Positions 1 through 11,600 of a DNA stretch of 64,000 nucleotides are shown here, piece by piece. The notes under the pieces were generated by a model. That model worked only from the letters and a program-made list of their open reading frames with translations. It had not been told where the DNA came from and did no database searches. This stretch comes from Aricia agestis. Lineage: Eukaryota > Arthropoda > Insecta > Lepidoptera > Lycaenidae. A program made the position numbers and the translations under genes. The stretch is from the NCBI RefSeq assembly GCF_905147365.1, contig NC_056422.1:1676501-1740500 (forward strand), given 5' to 3'. Each line of letters opens with the position of its first letter. Position 1 is the stretch's first letter.

Positions 1-181
1 CTGCTGCGCGGAGAAGGTGGCGCCGCGCAAGACGGTGATCCAGGCGTCGACGTCGGAGCTGCTCAAGTGCCTGGGGCTGTTCCTGCACGCGCGCTGCCCT
101 CGCCTGCGGGACTTCCAGGCCGGCGACGCCGTCATGTGGCTTCGCACCGTCGACCGCAGCCTGCTGCTGCAGGGCTGGCAG
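1..181 (+). CDS. Cdk5 activator (p35/p39 family), penultimate coding exon, 5' partial
   Basis: The frame starting at base 2 reads CCAEKVAPRKTVIQASTSEL and continues to VDRSLLLQGWQ, then meets a consensus donor (gtacgt at 182). This is the start of the cyclin-like Cdk5-binding domain of the p35/p39 family; vertebrate p35 has nearly the same TVIQASTSELL and LWLRSVDRSLLLQGWQ blocks. The family binds and activates the kinase Cdk5 without being a cyclin by sequence, mainly in neurons. The N-terminal part (myristoylation site and p10 region in relatives) lies upstream of the window. The exon is very GC-rich against the AT-rich intron. It joins the exon at 37555 in phase 0, giving ...GWQ|DVAFINPANVVF. 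In Drosophila the orthologue is Cdk5alpha. Family identity is near certain. Confidence 0.95.
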
Positions 182-1301
182 GTACGTCACACTGCACACG
201 CCTGGCCCCTGCCTCCCCGCACACCTGACACATGCGGACAGGACCACACGTGAAGTAGCAGCGTTGCGTAATTAGGGATTACTACGATTGAGAAGTGGCC
301 GCATGGGGTTTCTTCTGAATCTTCCGAAAGATGTTATATTTGCCCATTAAGCCTTTTTTCAATTTTTCTATGACACCACAACAAAGAAATGACGTATAGG
401 TAAATGAACTTAAACTCATGTACAGCTGAGAAACATAATATTATGAAAACTTTAATGTTGTGGGAGCTTATCAGTTATCTATCATAACTACAATAACTAT
501 TATCATAGATTATGAGTCATTGATGTTATTTATCTTAATTTTGTTCTGGACTGGTCTTGATTTGCGCGAAACAATAGTACGGCTAAAAATCAATATTGTG
601 AGTAGACAGTGGCGATGCTCGAAAGATTTATGTCAATTTAATGGTAATAGGATATCGTAGAGACTAGAGACTTTGAATAACAACTACATTAATTTATACA
701 AGTAATTTTCTGTGGAATAGTGTAAATAACATGAATAGAATTTTACATGAAAACTGCTGGAAAAAGCAAAATTATATTATGTAGCTAGCTATAAAATTAA
801 TTCTAAACAATGAAATGACTTTAAATCGACACAATAGACACCATAATATTGTTTATTATGCTACAAACAACATACCTGAGCCTAATTTCAATATTTTTGG
901 GGCGTAAAAACAATAAATAACAAAACGCGCATGCGCAGTGCGGTGTTCAGGTTAGAACCAGTCATGTGTTCAATTTGGGGATTATTTTGACAAAATACAA
1001 CTGATTTCTTAATGTCCCTCAGTAGATTGTTTGAATGAGCAAAAAACACTTAGATACAATTCCCAAAAGACATTTATTTATTTATTAGACTCGCCAACAG
1101 CAAAACACAGAAATACACTTCCTTACTTTAGATTTTATTGAACCACTGGTCGACTAAGATGAATATGGTAATACTTCGAGTCCCTGGAAAGGATGTCAGG
1201 TAGTTTTATTGATGGAAAATCTATAATATTATCTGGCGTATTAAACAAGTTATGTACCATCAAACAATAAGTCCTTCAAGACTGACGTGGTGTGAAGCGT
1301 C

Positions 1302-2646
1302 CATGGGCGTACCGAGGGGGGGGGGGAGGGGGCAGGATCATGTTGACGTCCCTACTAAGTATATTATCTAGTACTATCATCTATAAAAATTAAAAATAAT
1401 AAAACGAATGTTTGCCATTTGTTTGTAATACAATATTTTTACAACTAAAAATTATTAATTTTTTATTCTTTATAAACACCTAGCTTATAAAAAATCTGAT
1501 TTGCCCCCCCCTGGGTAATTTGTAGTGTCCGACCGAAGCTTCGGCTTCGGCTTCGGCAGCCGAAGCTTTCAGCCAAAAAAAACATCTTCGGCGAACCTTC
1601 AGCTTCGGCCTAAAACCCGGCCGAAGCCGAAGGTTTCGCCGAAGGTCCGAGCAACCGTCGAAATTGAACGAACTGTTACGAAAGACTGTGAATTATGAAT
1701 CGTGAAAGAGCGACGCGACGGACCGGTCGTGTATGGAGAGGGCGCTGGGAGTCACTGTCAAATACAATAAACAAAGACTAACTTCTTAATAAATCATTTA
1801 ATTTTTTATTAAGAATTTACTGTTTGTTTATTTTATTTTTTAGTCTAGTTTCGGTCTAGTCGAGTAAAACAAAGACTGATTGATTAGTCTAATTATTGTT
1901 ATTTGCGAAATAATAAAGAAATTATTATTTTTTACAATAGCACAGTCAATAAAGTAGTTGTAGAATGCGTGAGCGGGAACCTCAGAGATTTCTGCTGGAA
2001 CTTATTCAGAGTTCTTAGCGACAAAACATAGTAAAAGTCCTTAAGTCTAGGAGGTGAGAAGTGAGGGGAGGGTGACAAAAGTCTAAATTTTTGGTTTTTG
2101 GCTAATAAGCAAAATTCGATGTGTTGTAGCCTAATTCTGATTGAATAGTAGCTTATCGCTTCTATGCTTGGTGAGAGGGCTGTAAAATCCACCATTCCCT
2201 CATTACACCCCTTGACGCGGCAACGCACCAGTAGCACCCCTGGTGTTGCAGACGACGCAAGGCATTACGGTAACCAGTTTCCATCAGATGGAACATACAC
2301 TAATAATTGTTAGCCTGCTTAGTTAAATGTATAAAAAACATTCGGGAATGAGCTGGTCAGCTACATTTTTTCCTACAATTACCTACATTTTGTAAACCTT
2401 CTGTAGTAAACCTTCAATATTGAAGTTTTGAAATAATTTTAATATTCATTGTAGCTTGTAGACAATTTTGAACAAAATTAATTACTGAGAGTCGAGATTA
2501 TGATTATAAACCTTCGGCTTCGGCCGAAGGTTGTGGCGATTGCCGATTAATCGGCTTCGGCTTCGGCCAAAAATAGACCTTCGGTCGGACACTAGTAATT
2601 TGCCCCCCCCCCCCCCCCCCTGGCCTAGAACCTTGGTACGCCCATG
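1302..2646. mobile_element. hAT-like MITE (outer), TIR CATGGGCGTACC, split by another element
   Basis: Starts CATGGGCGTACC at 1302 and ends with its reverse complement GGTACGCCCATG at 2646. It is flanked by an exact 8-bp duplication GAAGCGTC at 1294-1301 and 2647-2654. The 8-bp TSD and short TIR fit hAT-type non-autonomous elements. Without the inner insertion it is about 265 bp and contains G/C homopolymer runs near both ends. A related fragment (catgttgacgtccctac) occurs at 44099. No transposase is present. Confidence 0.75.
1523..2594. mobile_element. Nested hAT-like element, TIR TAGTGTCCGACCGAAG
   Basis: Begins TAGTGTCCGACCGAAG and ends CTTCGGTCGGACACTA, with an 8-bp TSD GTAATTTG at 1515-1522 and 2595-2602. 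The TAGNG start and 8-bp TSD are typical of the hAT superfamily. Subterminal zones are packed with CTTCGGC repeats on both sides (1540-1650 and 2505-2580), as in transposase-binding arrays. The interior (about 1072 bp in total) has no recognisable transposase, so it is non-autonomous. It inserted inside the CATGGGCGTACC element, so it is the younger of the two. Confidence 0.8.
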
Positions 2647-2689
2647 GAAGCGTCCATAGATATTAATATTATTGTTATATCAAAGCAAT

Positions 2690-2845
2690 TGATCCACAGG
2701 CAGTTGACGGACCTACGTTATTTGGTCGGATCATGTCAATTCAATGTTAGTCGTGATCAGCTGTTCGCTGGGTTTGACATAATGCGACCAAGTAATGTAG
2801 GTGCACCATCTGCATATGAATCGATTTCTGGGATGGTACAATCTT
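2690..2845 (-). repeat. MITE copy, 'GTACCATC...TTTGGTCG' family
   Basis: Contains cctacgttatttggtcgg and gcgaccaagtaatgtagg in inverted arrangement and ends near gatggtac. The same elements recur at 13235-13395 and in the best-preserved copy at 36826-36978. Ends are approximate. Confidence 0.5.
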
Positions 2846-3586
2846 AGTACTAAATATAATATTCGAATTACATAAAATATGAGCTAAAATAATGTTTATT
2901 CAGTAAAGAGTTTTGATGGCAAGTGGCTTCCCAGCAAGTGGCCTCGAGCTTAGAGTACTTTAAGCTTCGCTGTTGCAAGAAAGCATCTCATGATCAGAAT
3001 CAAATAATTTACACCAAATGAAATCTTATATAAAATGTTTTCTTAATATTACATGATGCCTACCACCACCGGTTCAGAAACTAACCTTGCGAGATTCTAA
3101 GAAACTTGGACGGCGCCATTAATTATTATTAAAAAGGTGCCATAATACTCTTTTGAAAAAAAAACTTTGAACCCATCGAATCGTCATTATCATTAATCCA
3201 TAGAGAAAAATAAACCTATAGCATTAATCTAAGTAGCATACAAAATTGGAGCAAAGTAATTTTCTACCCGTACAGTATAATGGGTTCCAACTCATTTCAC
3301 ACTCGTTAAAGGTTTCTAGGGAGGGGGGGGGGGAGGTTTCTAGACTGTAATTGTTATAATTTCGTGGAGATGGGTTCTTTTGTTCTAAGCTTTTATTTAT
3401 AGGTACCGCATGGCAAGGTCACGGTATATTTCAATTTAACTCCCTTTTAAATTATATCGCGTTTTACAACTAACTGGATTTTATAAACAAAAATTCCGTG
3501 AAAGCCTTGAAACTAACTTGTATTGCGTAAAATAAGTTAACGAAGGCACATTGTAAATGAGCAATATAATTGTAGGTTTAATATTA

Positions 3587-3860
3587 CTAGCTATTTGACC
3601 GAGCTTTGCTCGGTATTCGATAAAAGACGAATAAAATGACATATATATAAAAGACTAGACGTTCCGCGCGGCTTCACCGCGCGTAAATTAAATATTTCAC
3701 AGACAAATTAGTCCACAAGAAAAAGCCTATGATCCTTTACTTCTTATTTGTGTCAAATAACAAAAAAAAAACTCCAGTAGTTCGTGAGATAAGCCCTTTC
3801 AATATATGGCCTTATAGCCTTTTTCGATAAATGGGGCCGAGAGTCTAATATATGGCCCAG
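3587..3860 (-). mobile_element. Helitron-like (Lep1-type) non-autonomous element, 3' end at 3587
   Basis: On the minus strand this ends with a short hairpin (ccgagcaaagctcgg) followed by a few bases and CTAG|T, the Helitron 3' signature. The body holds the recurrent block about 'ttcgtgagataagcccttt' also seen at 61670. The 5' end is approximate. A second 3' end of the same type lies at 33981. Confidence 0.6.
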
Positions 3861-3879
3861 AACCGGTCTGTGGTATACT

Positions 3880-4195
3880 TCCCAGTACCACAAAGCAAGT
3901 GCTCAAGGAATGGGGGCACAGATGAAGCAGGAAGCAATGGGCTTAGACCCCTGGCCTTGAACACTCCAAGGCACTAATTCCTGGCTTCAACAAGAGACTA
4001 TCAGAATTAGTGCTCACCTTGGGTAGGAAACAATTAAGAATCCTTACCAGAAGCCCAACTGGGCACTGCAAGCTCAACAAACACCTAAACAGAATGGGTA
4101 TTTATAGCATAACGACTTGCAGATTCTGTGATGATGAGGATGAGATACCTATTCACCTTCTCCTCGACTGTCCTGCTCTACTAAGAACAGGAATA
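3880..4195 (+). pseudogene. LINE fragment, C-terminal zinc-binding region
   Basis: An open stretch from about 4010 reads LGRKQLRILTRSPTGHCKLN and then ITTCRFCDDEDEIPIHLLLD followed by CP. The C-x2-C...H...C arrangement is the C-terminal zinc-binding region of I/R1-type non-LTR retrotransposon polyproteins, just after RNase H. Upstream codons to about 3880 are related but contain stops. It is a dead fragment; the following (ATA)n run near 4197 could be its tail. Confidence 0.6.
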
Positions 4196-5164
4196 GTAAT
4201 AATAATAATAATTTATTGTCTCAGTAAATTCATAATAAGGAAATGATACAAAACAAAAGATAGATACAGGGTGTGGTGCACCACCCCTACACTAAGAGTC
4301 CTGTGCTGTAGGGGTTGACTAAATTCAATGTACTTCATAATTGGATATTATAAAGATGACAGAGAGAGGGCTTAAGGCAAGAATTTACTATAATAGACAC
4401 CTTGGTCGCCACGAATACTCATCCACAGAGGAAATTCGTGGCACCAACCCCAACCATATCGATCAATTTATGAGCAGTATTGGGTTGTGACTTGGGGATG
4501 ATACTCCATTGCGAAGGAGTCACAATAGATCCTCATGGGTCGCAATGACGTCAGGGCTACAGCGACCTGCCTTCTTAAAAAAAAGCTATATAATGTATTA
4601 TAGTGTTTTCGTGGCTTTAACAAGTATAGAGTATTTCTTTGTTTGTTTTAGCTAAATAAGCACAGGGTATATAAGGGAGCATACCCATACTACGTGACCT
4701 ACTTTTTAAGATTTTTTGACCCCCCCCCCTCCCCCTGGTGACCACGCGTAGTATATGCCAGTACCCCCCCCCCCCCCCCTACAATTGTTCACGTGGTATT
4801 AGTAGTAGTAGCATAGCGAAATATGAAAATAATTTGACTCATATTTGTGTTTATTATGTTATTTATTACAAAAGACTCTTTGCATGTTTATAATAATTAT
4901 TAGTACTTAATTAAATATGGGAATAAAATCACAAAAAATACTTTGATACCTAATAGTTTGCCAAAAAGAAATATTAGGCCCTTACATATGAAATTGGCGT
5001 TTTGTATGGGACGAATATAAAGTTATTTTTTGTATAATATATTTCATTAATTAAAGTATGTACCATTGTTATCGATGCATTTTTGCGATCTTAATTATGC
5101 ATTTTACTTGAATAATTTGGTTTATTTTCAAGTGCGTTTAATAGAACCATCTCCCCTGCGCTCA

Positions 5165-5477
5165 CCCTAGCTTCTCAGAAGCACGAGCCAACCAGCGTTG
5201 CCCAAATCTTAAGGGTAGTTTGTTGATCCCTTTACTAAAAAAACGAAGGAACGGGAGTCAATAAATTCTTTGAATGCGGTTTGGACTGCCACGTCAGAGT
5301 TGATTTTTTTTCCTTGTAGGAAATTATCCAAATTCCAAAAAAAAGTGTGTGGTTCCTCCAGTTTTGCGGCCGTCTGTTGTGCAGCCGCTAGTTCTTCCAT
5401 CATGGTTTGCAGTCGTGATATTAGATAGCTGCCGTAAGTAGTGCCGTGGATTAAGCAATTTTATCACTTTATACACC
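5165..5477 (-). pseudogene. mariner transposase, C-terminal part with internal deletions
   Basis: Minus strand contains LQTMMEELAAAQQTAAKLEE, then FFWNLDNFLQGKKINSDVAV and FKEFIDSRS. In intact mariners about 20 residues carrying the second catalytic Asp lie between MEELAA and TAQQTA, and the HPPYSPDLAPTDYH segment with the third Asp precedes FF.NLDNFL; both are deleted here. The catalytic triad is therefore lost. Upstream the frame contains stops. Confidence 0.85.
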
Positions 5478-5624
5478 GAAGCCTGATGTGCCTGAAGTTC
5501 CGAACGTTCAAGTGAACGAATTAGCTACAAAACAAAAACAACTTATCTTGTGTATCAAAATATAATATGCATCATAGTGAGATAAGGGGACACTTTTAGA
5601 GGGTGCAAATGTTATTTCTAACTC

Positions 5625-7996
5625 AAAAAATAGTCACCCCTAAAACCCACCCTTATAATTCCAAGTCGCTTTTCTTCCACCCCACAGTGATTGAAAATTC
5701 TAAAAAAATTCATGCTAGTATATTTATAGATCCTACATACGATGGTAATATTTTCAACTTGCGGACTCACCCCTAAAACTTACCCTTAAAATTCAAAGTC
5801 GATTTTCTCCCACACCACAGTGATTGAAAATTCTAAAAAAAATCATGCTAGTATACTTATAGATCCTACATACGATGGTAATATTTTCAACTTGCGGACT
5901 CACCCCTAAAACTTACCCTTAAAATTCAAAGTCGATTTTCTCCCACACCACAGTGATTGAAAATTCTAAAAAAATTCATGCTAGTATACTTATAGATCCT
6001 TCATACGATGGTAATATTTTCAACTTGCGGACTCACCCCTAAAACTTACCCTTAAAATTCAAAGTCGATTTTCTCCCACACCACAGTGATTGAAAATTCT
6101 AAAAAAATTCATGCTAGTATACTTATAGATCCTTCATACGATGGTAATATTTTCAACTTGCGGACTCACCCCTAAAACTTACCCTTAAAATTGAAAGTCG
6201 ATTTTCTCCCATACCACAGTGATTGAAAATTCTGAAAAAATTCATGCCAGTATACTTATAGATCCTACATACGATGGTAATATTTTCAACTTGCGGACTC
6301 ACCCCTAAAAATTACCCTTAAAATTCAAAGTCGATTTTCTCCCACACCACAGTGATTGAAAATTCTAAAAAAATTCATGCTAGTATATTTTAAGATCCTA
6401 CATACGATGGTAATATTTTCAACTTGCGGACTCACCCCTAAAACTGACCCTTAAAATTCAAAGTCGATTTTCTCCCATACCACAGTGATTGAAAATTCTG
6501 AAAAAATTCATGCTAGTATACTTATAGATCCTACATACGATGGTAATATTTTCAACTTGCGGACTCACCCCTAAAACTTACCCTTAAAATTCAAAGTCGA
6601 TTTTCTCCCACACCACAGTGATTGAAAATTCTAAAAAAATTCATGCTAGTATACTTATAGATCCTTCATACGATGGTAATATTTTCAACTTGCGGACTCA
6701 CCCCTAAAACTTACCCTTAAAATTGAAAGTCGATTTTCTCCCATACCACAGTGATTGAAAATTCTGAAAAAATTCATGCTAGTATACTTATAGATCCTAC
6801 ATACGATGGTAATATTTTCAACTTGCGGACTCACCCCTAAAACTTACCCTTAAAATTCAAAGTCGATTTTCTCCCACACCACAGTGATTGAAAATTCTAA
6901 AAAAAATCATGCTAGTATACTTATAGATCCTACATACGATGGTAATATTTTCAACTTGCGAACTCACCCCTAAAACTTACCCTTAAAATTCAAAGTCGAT
7001 TTTCTCCCACACCACAGTGATTGAAAATTCTAAAAAAATTCATGCTAGTATACTTATAGATCCTTCATACGATGGTAATATTTTCAACTTGCGGACTCAC
7101 CCCTAAAACTTACCCTTAAAATTCAAAGTCGATTTTCTCCCACACCACAGTGATTGAAAATTCTAAAAAAATTCATGCTAGTATACTTATAGATCCTTCA
7201 TACGATGGTCATATTTTCAACTTGCGGACTCACCCCTAAAACTTACCCTTAAAATTCAAAGTCGATTTTTTCCCACACCACAGTGATTGAAAATTCTAAA
7301 AAAATTCATGCTAGTATACTTATAGATCCTACATACGATGGTAATATTTTCAACTTGCGGACTCACCCCTAAAACTTACCCTTAAAATTCAAAGTCGATT
7401 TTCTCCCACACCACAGTGATTGAAAATTCTAAAAAAAATCATGCTAGTATACTTATAGATCCTACATACGATGGTAATATTTTCAACTTGCGGACTCACC
7501 CCTAAAACTTACCCTTAAAATTCAAAGTCGATTTTCTCCCACACCACAGTGATTGAAAATTCTAAAAAAATTCATGCTAGTATACTTATAGATCCTTCAT
7601 ACGATGGTAATATTTTCAACTTGCGGACTCACCCCTAAAACTTACCCTTAAAATTCAAAGTCGATTTTCTCCCACACCACAGTGATTGAAAATTCTAAAA
7701 AAATTCATGCTAGTATACTTATAGATCCTTCATACGATGGTCATATTTTCAACTTGCGGACTCACCCCTAAAACTTACCCTTAAAATTCAAAGTCGATTT
7801 TTTCCCACACCACAGTGATTGAAAATTCTAAAAAAATTCATGCTAGTATACTTATAGATCCTACATACGATGGTAATATTTTCAACTTGCGGACTCACCC
7901 CTAAAACTTACCCTTAAAATTCAAAGTCGATTTTCTCCCACAACACAGTGATTGAAAATTCTAAAAAAATTCATGCTAGTATACTTATAGATCCTA
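5625..7996 (+). repeat. Left arm: ~18 tandem copies of a 133-bp satellite unit
   Basis: Units are marked by gcggactcacccctaaaact, spaced 133 bp (5761, 5894, 6027, 6160 and so on). Copies differ by a few substitutions. The outermost copy is distinctive (ccaagtcgcttttcttccac) and is matched only by the outermost copy of the right arm. Rare variants recur four units apart: tggtcatatttt at 7207 and 7740, cgattttttccc at 7263 and 7796. This suggests a ~532-bp higher-order duplication. Confidence 0.95.
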
Positions 7997-8176
7997 AGTA
8001 AGGGTAAGTATTTTTAATACCGAAATTGGGTAGGTATTAATTTTTTTAGTTTATGGTAGACTTTTACATGGAACTGCCCTGTTAAACTGAACTATAAGGC
8101 ATCTATTATTTAAACTTATATTATTACTTCCAATGAAATAAAATACGAAAAAGAGGACTGATAAATGTATACTTAC

Positions 8177-8299
8177 CGAATGACACAGAGATCCTTTAGC
8201 AATCGATGAAAACGACACACCGTCGATGTTTTCTATATCTTTAATTAGTGTAGCTATTACTTCTGCGAGAGAAACTTTTTTTGCTGTGGGTTTATGCAT
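8177..8299 (-). CDS. Candidate 41-codon first exon inside the foldback element (unknown product)
   Basis: Minus-strand ATG at 8299 reads MHKPTAKKVSLAEVIATLIK, then DIENIDGVSFSSIAKGSLCH and S, ending exactly at a consensus donor (TCG|gtaagt at 8177/8176) in phase 0. It lies just downstream of the GC-rich palindrome at 8352-8683, which could serve as its promoter. No downstream exon is visible: the satellite arm begins within 200 bp. I do not recognise the protein. It could be the first exon of a lost transposase, a captured host exon, or chance. Confidence 0.35.
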
Positions 8300-8351
8300 T
8301 TTAAATAAATTAAACCAAGAAAAAAACCACAATGTCTCGAAATATCTCAAA

Positions 8352-8683
8352 GCGTTACGTCACAGATGGTCGAGCTTGAATGTAGTCGTGGAAAGTTCCA
8401 TAAATTTTGAATTCAAATCATAAATTCGAAATTCAAAAATTCGAAAACGGCCCGAACCAAGCGGCGCGGCGTGTTTCCGGCCGGCAACACCGAGTGTGAA
8501 CCAATCAGTGAGGCCCATTCACTGCAGGACTGCCGTGCAGTCCTGCCGTGAATGGGCCTTTTAACACGCCGCGCCGCTTGGTTCGGGCCGTTTTCGAATT
8601 TTTGAATTACGAATTTATGATTTGAATTCAAAATTTATGGAACTTTCCACGACTACATTCAAGCTCGACCATCTGTGACGTAA
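8352..8683. repeat. 332-bp palindrome at the centre of the foldback element
   Basis: Arms 8352-8474 and 8561-8683 are inverted copies (agcgttacgtcacagatggt near the outside, aagcggcgcggcgtgtt near the inside). They flank a GC-rich core with its own hairpin, gcaggactgccgtgcagtcc around 8522-8546. CCAATCA (8496) and tgacgtaa/ttacgtca motifs are present, so it could act as a divergent promoter; that is inference. Confidence 0.85.
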
Positions 8684-8689
8684 CGCTTT

Positions 8690-11600
8690 TATATTTTCAA
8701 TCACTGTGTTGTGGGAGAAAATCGACTTTGAATTTTAAGGGTAAGTTTTAGGGGTGAGTCCGCAAGTTGAAAATATGACCATGGTATGTAGAATCTATAA
8801 GTTTACTAGCATGAATTTTTTTAGAATTTTCAATCATTGTGGTGTGGGAGAAAATCGACTATGAATTTTAATGGTAAGTTTTAGGGGTGAGTCCGCAAGT
8901 TGAAAATATTACCATCGTATGTAGGATTTATAAGCAGACTAGCATGAATTTTTTTTAGAATTTTCAATCACTGTGTTGTGGGTGAAAATCGACTTTGAAT
9001 TTTAAGGGTAAGTTTTAGGGGTGAGTCCGCAAGTTGAAAATATTACCATCGTATGTAGGATCTTAAAATATACTAGCATGAATTTTTTTAGAATTTACAA
9101 TCACTGTGGTGTGGGAGAAAATCGACTTTGAATTTTAAGGGTAATTTTTAGGGGTGAGTCCGCAAGTTGAAAATATTACCATCGTATGTAGGATTTATAA
9201 GCAGACTAGCATGAATTTTTTTTAGAATTTTCAATCACTGTGGTGTGGGAGAAAATCGACTTTGAATTTTAAGGGTCAGTTTTAGGGGTGAGTCCGCAAG
9301 TTGAAAATATTACCATCGTATGTAGGATCTTAAAATATACTAGCATGAATTTTTTTAGAATTTTCAATCATTGTGGTGTGGGAGAAAATCGACTTTGAAT
9401 TTTAAGGGTAATTTTTAGGGGTGAGTCCGCAAGTTGAAAATATTACCATCGTATGTAGGATCTATAACTATACTAGCATGAATTTTTTTAGAATTTTCAA
9501 TCACTGTGGTATGGTAGAAAATCGACTTTGAATTTTAAGTGTAAGTTTTAGGGGTGAGTCCGCAAGTTGAAAATATTACCATCGTATGTAGGATCTATAA
9601 GTATACTAGCATGAATTTTTTTAGAATTTTCAATCACTGTGGTGTGGGAGAAAATCGACTTTGAATTTTAAGGGTCAGTTTTAGGGGTGAGTCCGCAAGT
9701 TGAAAATATTACCATCGTATGTAGGATCTTAAAATATACTAGCATGAATTTTTTTAGAATTTTCAATCACTGTGGTGTGGGAGAAAATCGACTTTGAATT
9801 TTAAGGGTAATTTTTAGGGGTGAGTCCGCAAGTTGAAAATATTACCATCGTATGTAGGATCTTAAAATATACTAGCATGAATTTTTTTAGAATTTTCAAT
9901 CACTGTGGTGTGGGAGAAAATCGACTTTGAATTTTAAGGGTAATTTTTAGGGGTGAGTCCGCAAGTTGAAAATATTACCATCGTATGTAGGATCTATAAG
10001 TATACTAGCATGAATTTTTTCAGAATTTTCAATCACTGTGGTATGGGAGAAAATCGACTTTCAATTTTAAGGGTAAGTTTTAGGGGTGAGTCCGCAAGTT
10101 GAAAATATTACCATCGTATGAAGGATCTATAAGTATACTAGCATGAATTTTTTTAGAATTTTCAATCACTGTGGTGTGGGAGAAAATCGACTTTGAATTT
10201 TAAGGGTAAGTTTTAGGGGTGAGTCCGCAAGTTGAAAATATTACCATCGTATGTAGGATCTATAAGTATACTAGCATGAATTTTTTTAGAATTTTCAATC
10301 ACTGTGGTGTGGGAGAAAATCGACTTTGAATTTTAAGGGTAATTTTTAGGGGTGAGTCCGCAAGTTGAAAATATTACCATCGTATGTAGGATCTATAAGT
10401 ATACTAGCATGAATTTTTTCAGAATTTTCAATCACTGTGGTATGGGAGAAAATCGACTTTCAATTTTAAGGGTAAGTTTTAGGGGTGAGTCCGCAAGTTG
10501 AAAATATTACCATCGTATGAAGGATCTATAATTATACTAGCATGAATTTTTTTAGAATTTTCAATCACTGTGGTGTGGGAGAAAATCGACTTTGAATTTT
10601 AAGGGTAAGTTTTAGGGGTGAGTCCGCAAGTTGAAAATATTACCATCGTATGTAGGATCTATAAGTATACTAGCATGAATTTTTTCAGAATTTTCAATCA
10701 CTGTGGTATGGGAGAAAATCGACTTTGAATTTTAAGGGTAAGTTTTAGGGGTGAGTCCGCAAGTTGAAAATATTACCATCGTATGTAGGATCTATAAGTA
10801 TACTAACATGAATTTTTTTAGAATTTTCAATCACTGTGGTGTGGGAGAAAATCGACTTTGAATTTTAAGGGTAAGTTTTAGGGGTGAGTCCGCAAGTTGA
10901 AAATATTACCATCGTATGTAGGATCTATAAGTATACTAACATGAATTTTTTTAGAATTTTCAATCACTGTGGTGTGGGAGAAAATCGACTTTGAATTTTA
11001 AGGGTCAGTTTTAGGGGTGAGTCCGCAAGTTGAAAATATTACCATCGTATGTAGGATCTTAAAATATACTAGCATGAATTTTTTTAGAATTTTCAATCAC
11101 TGTGGTGTGGGAGAAAATCGACTTTGAATTTTAAGGGTAATTTTTAGGGGTGAGTCCGCAAGTTGAAAATATTACCATCGTATGTAGGATCTATAAGTAT
11201 ACTAGCATGAATTTTTTTAGAATTTTCAATCACTGTGGTATGGTAGAAAATCGACTTTGAATTTTAAGGGTAAGTTTTAGGGGTGAGTCCGCTAGTTGAA
11301 AATATTACCATCGTATGTAGGATCTATAAGTATACTAGCATGATTTTTTTTAGAATTTTCAATCACTGTGGTGTGGGAGAAAATCGACTTTGAATTTTAA
11401 GGGTAAGTTTTAGGGGTGAGTCCGCAAGTTGAAAATATTACCATCGTATGTAGGATCTATAAGTATACTAGCATGAATTTTTTTAGAATTTTCAATCACT
11501 GTGGTGTGGGAGAAAATCGACTTTGAATTTTAAGGGTAAGTTTTAGGGGTGAGTCCGCAAGTTGAAAATATTACCATCGTATGTAGGATCTATAAGTATA

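Noticed and set aside
1932..2237. Minus-strand 101-codon frame inside the inner hAT-like element
   Set aside because: No hAT transposase motif (no DDE/RW or BED finger) and low-complexity content; not reported as a gene.
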